Shown: positions 46,569 through 55,619 of the stretch, piece by piece
How the letters are laid out: each line of letters begins with the position of its first letter
Position numbering within the stretch: position 1 is the first letter of the stretch
Origin: Arthrobacter sp. OV608
Lineage (GTDB): Bacteria > Actinomycetota > Actinomycetes > Actinomycetales > Micrococcaceae
Assembly: GCA_900110595.1 (NCBI GenBank)
Contig: FOEZ01000007.1
Location: forward strand, 1 to 64,000
Direction of reading: 5' to 3'
Length of the DNA stretch: 64,000 nt
Program-made: the position numbers and the translations under genes
Notes under the pieces: generated by a model
Databases searched by the model: none
Told to the model about the DNA's origin: nothing
Seen by the model: only the letters and a program-made list of their open reading frames with translations

Positions 46569-47763
46569 CGATACCTCCCGCGATGACCTTCACCCGCCGT
46601 CCGGACAGCTCTTCCGGGATATCGGCGTCGACGGCGGCGGTCACCAGGACCTGTTCCGCACCCGAGACTATTGCGGCCAGTTTACGCCTGCGCTGCACGT
46701 CCAGCTCGGCAAAAACGTCGTCGAGGATCAGGATGGGCGCGGAACCACCGGTCCGGGCGTCGTCCAGCATCACATAGTAGGACGCGAGGCGCAGCGCCAG
46801 GCACATGGACCATGTTTCTCCGTGGGATGCGTACCCTTTGGCGGGCGCCTGGCCCAGGACCAGTTCCAGTTCGTCGCGGTGGGGACCCACCAGCGAAATG
46901 CCGCGCTCCAGTTCCTTGCGCCGGGCGTCGGCAAAGGCGCGCACATAGCGCTCAGTGAGCTGTTCCACGGTGAGCTGGCGCAGGTCTTCAGCTTCAGCTG
47001 TCGTACCTCCAGCTCCGCTGCCGGCAGGGCGCAACTCGGGTGCGCCGTCGTCGTCCATCTGGTTCTGGAGGGTGGAACGGTAGATGGCATCGGCCGGCTT
47101 TGAGGTGTCCGTGAGCCCGGCATATGCCTTGGCAAGGTGCGGGCGGAGGCGCTCCACGAGCTCGAGCCGGGCGTGCAGCAGTTCGGCGCCGGCTTTGGCC
47201 ATGTGCTGGTCCCACACATCCAGCGTTGCTTCGTGCCCCGACGTGAATTTGCCGGCCCGGGCGGACTTCAACAGGGCGTTGCGCTGTTTGAGCACGCGGT
47301 CGTAATCGCTGCGGGTGGCCGCGTGGTGCGGAACCAGGCTGGCCAGGAGTTCGTCCAGGAAGCGGCGGCGGTTGGACGGATCACCCTTCACCAGGGCCAG
47401 GTCCTCGGGCGCAAAGAGCACCGTCTGGCAAATGCCGAGCAGGTCGCGGGCGCGGACCGGATTGCTGCGGTTGATCCGGCCGCGGTTGGCCCGGCCGGCA
47501 TTGATTTCCAGTTCGAGGACGGTGGTCTGCCCGCCGCGGACCAGCCGGGCCCTGACCAGCGCGCGCTCGGTACCGAACCGCAGCAGCGGACCGTCGGAGC
47601 TGACCCGGTGGGAGCTGAGGGTGGCCAGGTATCCGATGGCTTCCATCAGGTTGGTTTTGCCGATGCCGTTGTAGCCCACCAGGACGGTGACGCCCGGGCC
47701 CAGGGCAAGGTCAACCTGGGCGTAACTGCGGAAATCAGTCAGCGAGAGGTGTTCTATGTACAC
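46561..47763 (-). CDS. recF: DNA replication and repair protein RecF
   Basis: This 400-aa protein begins MYIEHLSLTDFRSYAQVDL. It has Walker A GYNGIGKTNLMEAI, a signature-like region around LVGPHRDELEL, and Walker B LILDDVFAELD. It is an SMC-like ATPase that loads RecA at gaps with RecO and RecR. It is separated from dnaN by the gnd gene and overlaps the DUF721 gene. Confidence 0.96.
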   Translation of the reverse strand: MYIEHLSLTDFRSYAQVDLALGPGVTVLVGYNGIGKTNLMEAIGYLATLSSHRVSSDGPLLRFGTERALVRARLVRGGQTTVLELEINAGRANRGRINRSNPVRARDLLGICQTVLFAPEDLALVKGDPSNRRRFLDELLASLVPHHAATRSDYDRVLKQRNALLKSARAGKFTSGHEATLDVWDQHMAKAGAELLHARLELVERLRPHLAKAYAGLTDTSKPADAIYRSTLQNQMDDDGAPELRPAGSGAGGTTAEAEDLRQLTVEQLTERYVRAFADARRKELERGISLVGPHRDELELVLGQAPAKGYASHGETWSMCLALRLASYYVMLDDARTGGSAPILILDDVFAELDVQRRRKLAAIVSGAEQVLVTAAVDADIPEELSGRRVKVIAGGIDE

Positions 47764-47808
47764 GCGGTTTTCGGCAATTCCGGGAACCTCCCAGGTTCCC
47801 TCTGGTTG

Positions 47809-48693
47809 CTACTTGGCAGGACGGGTGGCGTGCCCGCCGAACTGGTGGCGCAGGGCGGACACCATCTTCATGGCCGGGGAGCTGTCCTCGCGGGATTCAA
47901 AGCGGGCGAACAGGGCAGCCGTGATGGCCGGTGCGGGAATGGCGTTGGCGATGGCCTCTTCCACAGTCCACCTGCCCTCGCCCGAGTCCTCGACGTAGTC
48001 ATCGATGTTCTGCAGCCCCGGGTCCTCGTCCAGCGCTTTGACCAGGAGGTCCAGCAGCCACGACCGGACAACGGTGCCCTTTTGCCAGGCGCGGAAGGTG
48101 CCGGGCAGATCGTTGATGATGTCCTTGGATGCGAGGAGCTGGTACCCCTCGGCGTACGCCTGCATCAGGCCGTACTCAATGCCATTATGAACCATCTTGG
48201 CGTAATGGCCGGCACCTATTCCGCCCACGTGGACAAAACTGTCAGCGCGTTCACCTTCGGGGCGGAGGGCGTCAAAGACCGGAAGGGCGCGCTCAATGTC
48301 GGCGGCGTCACCGCCTGCCATCAGGCCGTAGCCGTTCTGGAGCCCCCACACCCCGCCGGACACACCACAGTCTGCGAAGTGGATACCCCTGGCCGCCAGG
48401 AGTTCGCCGTGTTTCTGGTCCTCCGTGAAGCGGGAGTTGCCGCCGTCGATCACCAGGTCACCCTCGGTGAGTTTTTCGCTGAGCTCCTTGACCACGGCGT
48501 CCGTGATGTCACCGGCAGGAACCATCACCCAGATGAGCCTTGGGGCGGGGACTGCTGCGATGAGCTCATCAATGGAACCGGCGTCCGTGACGTCCGGGTT
48601 CCGGTCATAGCCAGTGACCTCAACGCCGCCCTTGCGCAGGCGTTCGCGCATGTTGAATCCCATTTTGCCAAGGCCAATCAGTCCAATGTGCAT
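47809..48693 (-). CDS. gnd: 6-phosphogluconate dehydrogenase, decarboxylating (short NAD-type)
   Basis: This 294-aa protein shows MHIGLIGLGKMGFNM (Rossmann), VMVPAGDIT, VIDGGNSRFTEDQK, DCGVSGGVWGLQNGYGLMAGG, and GIGAGHYAKMVHNGIEYGLMQ with the catalytic Lys and Asn. The length of about 300 aa marks the short GndA/YqeC form rather than the 470-aa enzyme. It converts 6-phosphogluconate to ribulose-5-phosphate. It lies between dnaN and recF, as in many actinobacteria. Confidence 0.94.
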   Translation of the reverse strand: MHIGLIGLGKMGFNMRERLRKGGVEVTGYDRNPDVTDAGSIDELIAAVPAPRLIWVMVPAGDITDAVVKELSEKLTEGDLVIDGGNSRFTEDQKHGELLAARGIHFADCGVSGGVWGLQNGYGLMAGGDAADIERALPVFDALRPEGERADSFVHVGGIGAGHYAKMVHNGIEYGLMQAYAEGYQLLASKDIINDLPGTFRAWQKGTVVRSWLLDLLVKALDEDPGLQNIDDYVEDSGEGRWTVEEAIANAIPAPAITAALFARFESREDSSPAMKMVSALRHQFGGHATRPAK

Positions 48694-48755
48694 GGTGGAA
48701 TCTCTTTCTGCGCTGGGGGTGGGAAATTCTCTGGCTTGCCCAACTGGGTAGCTCT

Positions 48756-48787
48756 AAGTGTCGTTTTGGGCGGCCAAAACGACACTT
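48756..48787. repeat. Perfect 14-bp palindrome between gnd and dnaN
   Basis: AAGTGTCGTTTTGG and CCAAAACGACACTT flank a 4-nt GCGG loop. Imperfect outer arms continue (CCCAACTGGGTAGC on the left, GCTACTTAGTTGGGG on the right), so the whole inverted repeat spans about 48738-48806 and overlaps the dnaN stop. It may be a dnaN terminator or one copy of a dispersed palindromic element. Confidence 0.7.
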
Positions 48788-48795
48788 GCTGCTAC

Positions 48796-49920
48796 TTAGT
48801 TGGGGAGGCGGACCGGCATCACGAGGTAGCGGTAGTCATCCTGGTCTTCGCCGTCCGCGTCCGCCTGGGCCGTGATCATGGCCGGCTTCGGTGCCGTGGT
48901 GAACGAGAACCGGACGAACTTGGTTTCGATGACGCTTAGGCCTTCCACCAGGTAGTGCGGGTTGAAGGCCACAGTGATGTCGTCGCCGGAAAGCTGGGCT
49001 TCCAGTTCCTCAGAGGCCTGTGCGTCCTCGCCCGTGCCGGCGTCCAGGTTCAGCAGGCCCTGGGTAAAGGCGAGGCGGACCGGGGTGTTGCGCTCGGCTA
49101 CCAGCGAGACACGGCGTACCGCTTCGACGAGTTCCTGGGTCTGGACAGTTGCGTGGATTGGCGTGGAATCCGGGAAAAGGGAGCGGATCTTCGGGTAGTC
49201 GCCGTCCACCAGCAGGGACGTGGTGGTGCGGCCCCCGCTTTCGAAACCGATCAGCCGGCTGTCATCATCCGAAAGGGCAAGCTGGATGTCCCCGCTGTTG
49301 CCCAGGGTCTTGGCAACCTCGTTGAGGGTTTTGGCCTTGACCAGTGCACTGGTGGAGATGCCCGGAGTGACCGGCTTCCACGGAACTTCACGCATGGCGA
49401 GCCGGTAGCGGTCAGTGGCGAGAAGGGTGATGAGGTCGTCCTCGATCTCCATTCGCACACCGGTGAGGATGGGCAGGGTGTCGTCCTTGCTCGCAGCAAT
49501 GATCACCTGGGAAACAGCCTGGGCAAAGGAGTCGCCCGGAACTGTTCCGCTCACCGTCGGCAGGGCGGGAAGCGGCGGGTATTCCGCTTCGGGCATGGTG
49601 GCCAGGTGGAAGCTGCTGCGGCGGCAGGTGAGTGTGACCTTGTTGCCGTCCGTTTCGACGTCCACGGGCGCGGAAGGCAGGCTGCGACAGATGTCGGCGA
49701 GGAGGCGGCCTGAAACCAGGATGGTTCCTTCGTCCCGGATGTCAGCGGCAATCTCCAGGCGTGCGGAGGTTTCGTAGTCAAAGCTCGAGAGGCTGACGGT
49801 GCCTGCTTCAGCCTTCAGGAGGAGGCCGGAAAGGACGGGTACGGGCGGCCGCGGAGACAACGAGCGGGCTGTCCAGGTGACGGCTTCTGCCAGGACGTCC
49901 CGATCGACTCTGAACTTCAC
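48796..49920 (-). CDS. dnaN: DNA polymerase III beta subunit (sliding clamp)
   Basis: From a GTG at 49920 the protein is 374 aa and starts VKFRVDRDVLAEAVTWTARSL. It has three clamp domains and the family end YRYLVMPVRLPN. A frame extending to 50049 adds residues unlike any clamp and runs into the origin. It encircles DNA and tethers the polymerase. It is transcribed after dnaA, away from oriC. Confidence 0.97.
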   Translation of the reverse strand: MKFRVDRDVLAEAVTWTARSLSPRPPVPVLSGLLLKAEAGTVSLSSFDYETSARLEIAADIRDEGTILVSGRLLADICRSLPSAPVDVETDGNKVTLTCRRSSFHLATMPEAEYPPLPALPTVSGTVPGDSFAQAVSQVIIAASKDDTLPILTGVRMEIEDDLITLLATDRYRLAMREVPWKPVTPGISTSALVKAKTLNEVAKTLGNSGDIQLALSDDDSRLIGFESGGRTTTSLLVDGDYPKIRSLFPDSTPIHATVQTQELVEAVRRVSLVAERNTPVRLAFTQGLLNLDAGTGEDAQASEELEAQLSGDDITVAFNPHYLVEGLSVIETKFVRFSFTTAPKPAMITAQADADGEDQDDYRYLVMPVRLPN

Positions 49921-50049
49921 GGAAGGGTGCCGCCTTTCATTGCTGCTGCGTTGGTGTTCGACGAAACTTCCCGCAGGAAGCTCCTCAAGGGAGTTGTCCC
50001 ACACCTGAACTTGCATGGTCCGTGCTGCCTGAACCACGCAGAAACCCAA

Positions 50050-50444
50050 GGATGGGAGCGCTGCTGACAGCTTAGCCGGAAGATCCGCGATTAACCCATC
50101 CCCACTTTGCGGCGCTGGCCCCTTGGGGCCGGCGGCCCCTCCGAGCGGTGCGGGCGGATTGATCTTGTTATTTGAGGGACTTCAAATTTTTGGGATTAGT
50201 AGTGTTAATAACTGCTGTGGAAACTGTGGATAACTGCCCCTGGCCGTACGATCCGGCGGTTAAGCCCTGTTCATGGACTGTGGGTGGAGCAGGTTTTAAA
50301 CAGGGTGTGGATGGGGATAAGAATTTTGGCGTTTTTCGCGATCCACAGGCGGCTTAAGGGTTTTAAGCCCATTAACCGCGGTTGTCCCCTTAAGTATCCA
50401 CAGGCTTATCCACATGTGCCTGTTAATAAGGTATAGGTGCTGGG
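50050..50444. other. Probable oriC: dnaN-dnaA intergenic region
   Basis: The region has an AT-rich patch (about 50160-50220, including CAAATTTTTGGG) beside perfect DnaA boxes TGTGGATAA (50225-50233) and TTATCCACA (50406-50414). Near-consensus boxes are TGTGGATGG (50306-50314), CGATCCACA (50339-50347) and GTATCCACA (50394-50402). CTTAAG-containing inverted repeats lie at 50353-50395. An unwinding element next to clustered boxes between dnaA and dnaN is the usual actinobacterial origin. Confidence 0.8.
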
Positions 50445-51866
50445 TCAGGAATCCCGTTGCTGTTGCTTGATCCGGTTGGTCAGCTCGGTCACCTGGTTGT
50501 AGATCACACGGCGCTCGGCCATCAGTTCCCGGATTTTGCGGTCTGCGTGAATCACGGTGGTGTGGTCGCGGCCGCCAAGCTCCTGGCCGATCTTGGGAAG
50601 CGACATGTCGGTCAGCTCCCGGCAGAGGTACATGGCGATCTGGCGTGCGGTGACCAGCGTCCTGGTGCGGGACTTGCTGCAAAGCTCTTCCATGCTGAGC
50701 TTGAAGTACTCGGCCGTCTGCTGCAGGATCTGGCTGGACGTGATCTCCTGGGCGCCGTCGTCGGTGATGAGGTCCTTGAGCACCATCTCGGCGAGGGCAA
50801 CGTCCACGGGCTGACGGTTGAGGCTGGCAAAGGCGGTGACCCTGATCAGGGCGCCTTCAAGTTCGCGGATGTTGCTGGAAATCTTGGACGCGATGTATTC
50901 GAGGGCGTCATCCGGAGCCGACAGGCCTTCACTGAGGGCCTTCTTGCGGAGGATCGCGATACGGGTTTCCAGTTCCGGCGGCTGGATGTCCGTCAGCAGG
51001 CCCCATTCGAAGCGCGATTTCATCCGGTCCTCGAACCCGGCGAGCAGCTTGGGCGGCTGGTCAGAGGTGATGACCACCTGTTTGTTGTTGTTGTGCAGCG
51101 AGTTGAATGTGTGGAAGAACTCCTCCAGCGTCCGGTCCTTGCCGGCCAGGAACTGGATGTCATCGATGAGCAGGACGTCCACGTTGCGGTAAGTGGTCTT
51201 GAAACTGGCGCCTTCATCGTCACGGATGGAGTTGATGAAGTCGTTGGTGAATTCTTCGGAATTGACGTACCGCACGCGGATGCCGCTGTAGAGCCGCCGG
51301 GCATAGTGGCCGATGGCATGCAGGAGGTGGGTCTTGCCCAACCCCGAATCGCCGTAGATGAACAGCGGGTTGTAGGCCTTGGCAGGGGCTTCGGCAACAG
51401 CGACGGCCGCGGCGTGGGCAAAGCGGTTGGACGAGCCGATCACGAAGGTGTCAAACACGTACTTGGGGTTCAGCCGCCCGAATTCGTGGGAGGTGCTGGG
51501 CAGCATGGGCTGCGGCTTCTGCTCGATCAGCTGGTCCGGCGAGAAGGAAGGCTCCACAACAGGTTCGGGCTCTTCGTGGATGGGCACCAGGTCCGTGTCC
51601 ACGTCAATGGCACAGCGGATGTCCTCGGAGAAGACGCTGTGCAGCGCATCATCCAGGGCGTCCTTGACCTGGGTCTGAAGCACTTCACGGGTGAGTTCAT
51701 TGGGTACTGCCACCAGCAGGGTGGAACCAATCAGGCCCTGGGCCTGGGCAAGGATGACAAAGCCACGCTGACGGGGTGAAACGCGGTGGTCCTGTTCCAG
51801 CAGGCTGACAACGCGGCGCCAGGAACTTCCGACAGTATTGGCGTGATTGGCTTCGTCTACTGTCAT
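50445..51866 (-). CDS. dnaA: Chromosomal replication initiator DnaA
   Basis: From the ATG at 51866 this is a 473-aa protein: domain I (residues 1-90), an acidic, Pro-rich linker, AAA+ domain with Walker [14 protein letters not shown] (about 172) and Walker [10 protein letters not shown], and C-terminal domain IV with the DnaA signature [20 protein letters not shown] one codon upstream is also possible. A weak AGGGA precedes the start. It binds the boxes in both flanking gaps and opens oriC. Confidence 0.98.
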   Translation of the reverse strand: MTVDEANHANTVGSSWRRVVSLLEQDHRVSPRQRGFVILAQAQGLIGSTLLVAVPNELTREVLQTQVKDALDDALHSVFSEDIRCAIDVDTDLVPIHEEPEPVVEPSFSPDQLIEQKPQPMLPSTSHEFGRLNPKYVFDTFVIGSSNRFAHAAAVAVAEAPAKAYNPLFIYGDSGLGKTHLLHAIGHYARRLYSGIRVRYVNSEEFTNDFINSIRDDEGASFKTTYRNVDVLLIDDIQFLAGKDRTLEEFFHTFNSLHNNNKQVVITSDQPPKLLAGFEDRMKSRFEWGLLTDIQPPELETRIAILRKKALSEGLSAPDDALEYIASKISSNIRELEGALIRVTAFASLNRQPVDVALAEMVLKDLITDDGAQEITSSQILQQTAEYFKLSMEELCSKSRTRTLVTARQIAMYLCRELTDMSLPKIGQELGGRDHTTVIHADRKIRELMAERRVIYNQVTELTNRIKQQQRDS

Positions 51867-52334
51867 CAATTGGTTCCCTCAAAACTTGCTTTGCCTGCAT
51901 TGCCTGCAGCCGCAAGCACGGAACCAGGATCCGGTTCAGCTTCATCCACAGGGTTATACACAGCACGTGGATAATCGGCTACTGGGCCACTCTAGGGGAT
52001 GAAAAGCCTAGAAGATAGCTGGCAAGTAGCTTGTGGATAATTACACGGTTGTGGTTCTGAAATGGAGCCTGTGAGCCACTTCATCCACAGGCTCGAAGGG
52101 CAGGTTTGCCACAGTTGGGGACAACGCCGGCGGCCTGCTTCGGTTTGACTGGGGGCAGTGAATTGCCCTAACGTTGTGAAGTCCTTTGTGTCCGCTTTTT
52201 GGCCCCATCTGAATCTCTCAGACGCAGTGCGTGTGAGCAGCCGGGGGAAGCGTGCATATACAAAACTTAGCGTCGGCCAGTTCTTCCCCATACTGATCGG
52301 GTGGGCGCACCTTTGATCCACTGGAGTAACTAAC
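51867..52334. promoter_or_regulatory. dnaA-rpmH divergent promoter region with DnaA boxes
   Basis: This region has a perfect box TGTGGATAA (52032-52040) and near-consensus TCATCCACA (51942-51950 and 52081-52089), TTATACACA (51954-51962) and CGTGGATAA (51966-51974). They lie just upstream of dnaA, so DnaA autoregulation is likely. The region may also be part of a bipartite origin together with the dnaN-dnaA gap. Confidence 0.7.
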
Positions 52335-52472
52335 GTGAGCAAGCGGACTTTTCAGCCGAATAACCGCCGTCGAGCCAAGAAGCACGGCTTCCGCCTTCGT
52401 ATGCGTACCCGTGCCGGCCGCGCAATCCTGGCAGCCCGTCGTGGCAAGGGCCGTACCGAGCTGTCGGCGTAA
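52335..52472 (+). CDS. rpmH: 50S ribosomal protein L34
   Basis: A GTG at 52335 (CTGGAG upstream) gives 45 aa, [19 protein letters not shown], then [21 protein letters not shown] and ending TELSA. It matches L34 in length and is extremely basic. It diverges from dnaA and starts the conserved rpmH-rnpA-yidD-yidC-jag-rsmG-parA-parB run. It is too short for many gene callers but unambiguous. Confidence 0.98.
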   Translation: MSKRTFQPNNRRRAKKHGFRLRMRTRAGRAILAARRGKGRTELSA

Positions 52473-52512
52473 ATAACTGACTTGTCGGTAGACATTTCTT
52501 TGCGAGTTTAAG

Positions 52513-52920
52513 GTGCTGGCCACCCGCAACCGTTTGAGGACTGCAACCGATTTTTCAACAACTGTACGTTCCGGTGTCCGCAATGGACGCCGGAACGTAG
52601 TGTTATATGCGGCAGCTATTGCTGCCGACGAACCCAGCCGGATCGGGTTCATTGTTTCCAAAAGTGTTGGGAACGCTGTGGTCAGGAACCTCGTTAAGAG
52701 GAGACTGAGGGAAGCCGGTGCTGCCTCGCTGCGCGAGTACGGTACCGGGTTCGCCATAGTGGTCAGGGCGCTGCCTGCGTCCGCGTCCGCGAGCTGGGAG
52801 CAACTGCTCTCGGATTACAACGCTGCACTGGAATCGACAATGGCCCGTCTGGCCGGCCGCCCCCGGGCTGCCGCCAACGGTTCGGCCGGTACAACACAGG
52901 AGGGGACACCGCGTGCGTAA
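52513..52920 (+). CDS. rnpA: Ribonuclease P protein component
   Basis: This 135-aa basic protein starts MLATRNRLRTATDFSTTVRSG. It has the RnpA signature RIGFIVSKSVGNAVVRNLVKRRLRE (shown as the family block, residues about 43-67). It binds the RNase P RNA to mature tRNA 5' ends. It overlaps yidD by 8 bp. Confidence 0.96.
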   Translation: MLATRNRLRTATDFSTTVRSGVRNGRRNVVLYAAAIAADEPSRIGFIVSKSVGNAVVRNLVKRRLREAGAASLREYGTGFAIVVRALPASASASWEQLLSDYNAALESTMARLAGRPRAAANGSAGTTQEGTPRA

Positions 52921-53305
52921 CGCCACCGCCGTCGTCGCCCATTTACATCCTGTTGTGGCCGCCGTGGCGCTGTTCCTCTGGAACCTGCCCCGCAACATCC
53001 TCATTCTTCTGTTGAAGGCCTACCGCAAGGTGGTTTCTCCCTTGTACGGCCAGGTCTGCAGATTCTTCCCTTCATGCTCGGCATATGCCCTTGAAGCGAT
53101 CACTGTCCATGGTGCCGTCAAGGGAAGCTGGCTTGCTGCGCGCCGCCTTGCCCGCTGCCACCCATGGAATGCCGGCGGTGTGGACCATGTCCCCGCCGGC
53201 CACCGGGAATGGCCTGCCAGCCAGACCCCCACAATTGTTGTGCTGAACAACCCGGACAAGTACCTGGCTGCTCGGACTGATGGAGAAGGCCGCACGGCGG
53301 CCTGA
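52913..53305 (+). CDS. yidD: Membrane protein insertion efficiency factor YidD
   Basis: This 130-aa protein has a GTG start overlapping rnpA. The core is YRKVVSPLYGQVCRFFPSCSAYALEAI, then HGAVKGSWLAARRLARCHPW, the YidD cysteine-rich block. The N-terminus has an amphipathic or hydrophobic helix. The C-terminal 40 residues are longer than in E. coli and not conserved. It assists YidC, encoded next. Confidence 0.94.
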   Translation: MRNATAVVAHLHPVVAAVALFLWNLPRNILILLLKAYRKVVSPLYGQVCRFFPSCSAYALEAITVHGAVKGSWLAARRLARCHPWNAGGVDHVPAGHREWPASQTPTIVVLNNPDKYLAARTDGEGRTAA

Positions 53306-53320
53306 CGAATAGGGATAAGT

Positions 53321-54292
53321 ATGGACTTCTTTGAAACAATCATGTTTCCGTTCAAGTGGCTCGTGTCCGTCATCATGGTGGGCTTCCATGAGGGCTTGAG
53401 CGCGATCGGCCTGCCCGAAGCATCGGGCTGGACCTGGACGCTGTCCATCATTGGCCTGGTGCTGGTGATCCGCGCCGCCCTGATTCCCGTGTTCGTCAAG
53501 CAGATCAAGGCCCAACGCGGCATGCAGCTGCTTCAGCCTGACTTGAAGAAGCTGCAGGACAAGTACAAGGGCAAGACAGACCAGCTGTCCCGCCAGGCCA
53601 TGGCGCAGGAACAGATGGCCATGTACAAGAAGCACGGGACCAACCCGTTCTCCGCCTGCCTGCCCATGCTGATCCAGATGCCCTTCTTCTTCGCCCTGTT
53701 CCAGGTGCTGTCCGGCATCAGTTCCGCCAAGACCCAGGGCAAAGGCATCGGTGCCATGAGCCAGGAGCAGGTGGTGCAGTTCGACGAGTCCAGCATCTTC
53801 GGGGCTCCGCTGTCCGCCGCGCTCCTTCACGGCGGCGCCACCAACGTGGCCGTCGTGGTCCTCTCGATCATCATGATCCTTGCCATGACGGCCTCGCAGT
53901 TCATCACGCAGAAGCAGATCATGGCCAAGAACATGTCTGAAGAAGCCATGGCCAGCCCCTTTATGCGCCAGCAGAAGATGATGCTCTACATCCTGCCCAT
54001 TGTCTTCGGTGTTGGCGGCATCAACTTCCCCATCGGTGTGCTCATCTACTGGACCACCACCAACCTCTGGACCATGGGCCAGCAGTTCTTTGTCATCCGC
54101 CGTATGCCGACGCCGGGATCCCCCGCAGCGAAGGCCCTCGCCGAGCGCCGTGCCGCCAAGGGCCTTCCGGCCCTTTCGATCTTGAGTGGTAAGAAGGACG
54201 ACGACGCGGACGCAGCGGCCGCCGCCGCTGCCGTGGCGCAGGCAAAAGGACAGCGCACCCAGCCACAACGCAAGAACAGGAAGAAGAAGTAA
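53321..54292 (+). CDS. yidC: Membrane protein insertase YidC (Oxa1 family)
   Basis: This 323-aa protein has five predicted transmembrane helices. The family blocks are RAALIPVFVKQIKAQRGMQLLQPDLKKLQ, CLPMLIQMPFFFALFQVL and the pore helix LPIVFGVGGINFPIGVLIYWTTTNLWTMGQQ, each read as part of a longer stretch. It lacks the periplasmic domain of the Gram-negative form and has a basic C-terminal tail (RKNRKKK). It inserts and folds membrane proteins with or without SecYEG. Confidence 0.96.
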   Translation: MDFFETIMFPFKWLVSVIMVGFHEGLSAIGLPEASGWTWTLSIIGLVLVIRAALIPVFVKQIKAQRGMQLLQPDLKKLQDKYKGKTDQLSRQAMAQEQMAMYKKHGTNPFSACLPMLIQMPFFFALFQVLSGISSAKTQGKGIGAMSQEQVVQFDESSIFGAPLSAALLHGGATNVAVVVLSIIMILAMTASQFITQKQIMAKNMSEEAMASPFMRQQKMMLYILPIVFGVGGINFPIGVLIYWTTTNLWTMGQQFFVIRRMPTPGSPAAKALAERRAAKGLPALSILSGKKDDDADAAAAAAAVAQAKGQRTQPQRKNRKKK

Positions 54293-54858
54293 TGTCAGCC
54301 GAGAGTACTGAACAGGCCCTTTCTGAAGTGACTGTCGACGAGCAGGACGAGTCCTTGGACCAGGATCTTTCCTCCCCCAAGGCCTCCTCAGCGAGCCGCC
54401 TGGAGGAAGAAGGCGACGTCGCAGCGGACTACCTCGAGGAGCTGCTGGACATTGCAGATATCGACGGCGACATCGACATCGAGGTCCGCAACGGACGCAC
54501 CTACATCTCCATCGTTACGGAGGAGGAATCGGACAGCCTCGACAGCCTGGTGGGCGAGGACGGCGAAGTCCTTGAAGCCCTGCAGGAACTGACCCGCCTC
54601 GCCGTGCTGTCCGCCACGGAAAACCGTTCGCGCCTGGTGCTGGATATCAACGGCTACCGGCAGGAGCGCACTGGCCATCTGCAGAAAGTTGCCGAGGACG
54701 CGGCCGCCACTGTAAAGGAAACCGGCCAGGCAGTTGCCCTCAAACCGATGAGTGCCTACGAACGCAAGATCGTCCACGACGCCGTTGCCGACCTCGGCCT
54801 GGTGAGCGAGTCCGAGGGCGAAGGTGCCGGCCGCCATATCGTTGTATCCGCGGACTAG
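54292..54858 (+). CDS. jag: Jag/KhpB-type RNA-binding protein (KH + R3H)
   Basis: This 188-aa protein has its start overlapping the last base of yidC. It has an acidic N-terminus (residues 1-45), a KH-like domain (about 50-120, with GEDGEVLEALQELTRLAV) and a C-terminal R3H domain (about 130-188) with MSAYERKIVHDAVADL and the ending GRHIVVS. It fits the single-stranded nucleic-acid-binding SpoIIIJ-associated family. Confidence 0.92.
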   Translation: MSAESTEQALSEVTVDEQDESLDQDLSSPKASSASRLEEEGDVAADYLEELLDIADIDGDIDIEVRNGRTYISIVTEEESDSLDSLVGEDGEVLEALQELTRLAVLSATENRSRLVLDINGYRQERTGHLQKVAEDAAATVKETGQAVALKPMSAYERKIVHDAVADLGLVSESEGEGAGRHIVVSAD

Positions 54859-54879
54859 AGAATTGCTGATTCGCTAATC

Positions 54880-55530
54880 ATGGTTGACATCACGCCAGCT
54901 GAGCTTCTGGCAGCTGAGAAGATTTTCGGTGACCGCCTGGACCTCGCTAAGCGTTATGTGGAACACCTCGCCACTTCCGGAACTGAGCGCGGGCTGATTG
55001 GCCCCCGCGAGATCCCCCGGCTGTGGAGCCGCCATGTCCTGAACTGCGCTGTCATTGAAACTGCAATTGCCCACGGAAGCCATGTAGCGGACGTGGGAAG
55101 CGGGGCCGGGCTCCCGGGCCTGTGCCTCGCTATCGCGCGCCCGGACCTGGAACTGACCCTGATCGAGCCTCTTGAACGCCGGGTGATCTGGCTTCAGGAA
55201 GTGGTGGATGATCTGGGCCTGGAGAATGTCACGGTGATGCGCACCCGCGCCGAGCTGGCAGTGGGACACGTGGACGCCGATGTTGTGACCGCGCGGGCTG
55301 TCTCTGCCCTGAGCAGCCTTGCCGGCCTCACCATCCCCCTGCTCGCAGGCAAGGGTGAAGTGGTTGCCATCAAAGGCCGCAGCGCGGGCGAGGAAATTGA
55401 GAAGGCGGCCAAGGTCATCCGGAAACTGGGCGGTGTGGAGACATCGGTCCTCACGGTTGGCGATAACCTGCTGGAAGAGCCCACCACTGTGGTACGCATC
55501 GTTGTAAACAAGTCCCAAAAGAAGCCCTAG
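54880..55530 (+). CDS. rsmG: 16S rRNA (guanine-527-N7) methyltransferase RsmG
   Basis: This 216-aa Rossmann-fold methyltransferase has the SAM-binding loop VADVGSGAGLPGLCLAI, LTLIEPLERRVIWLQEV and VTARAVSALSSLAG. The N-terminal helix block contains RHVLNCAV. It methylates G527 of 16S rRNA, and its loss gives low-level streptomycin resistance in other bacteria. It follows jag after 21 bp. Confidence 0.95.
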   Translation: MVDITPAELLAAEKIFGDRLDLAKRYVEHLATSGTERGLIGPREIPRLWSRHVLNCAVIETAIAHGSHVADVGSGAGLPGLCLAIARPDLELTLIEPLERRVIWLQEVVDDLGLENVTVMRTRAELAVGHVDADVVTARAVSALSSLAGLTIPLLAGKGEVVAIKGRSAGEEIEKAAKVIRKLGGVETSVLTVGDNLLEEPTTVVRIVVNKSQKKP

Positions 55531-55619
55531 TGTTGGCCCGGCAGCCGCAGTCTGCCGGGGTAAGCAGTTAGGCTAGTCAACGGCAGCAAAAATAGCTGAA
55601 CGAGAGTGAGTGTGCCCCA

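Noticed and set aside
49920..50049. 43-residue N-terminal extension of DnaN
   Set aside because: It has no similarity to clamps. The GTG at 49920 gives VKFRVDRD, the normal start.
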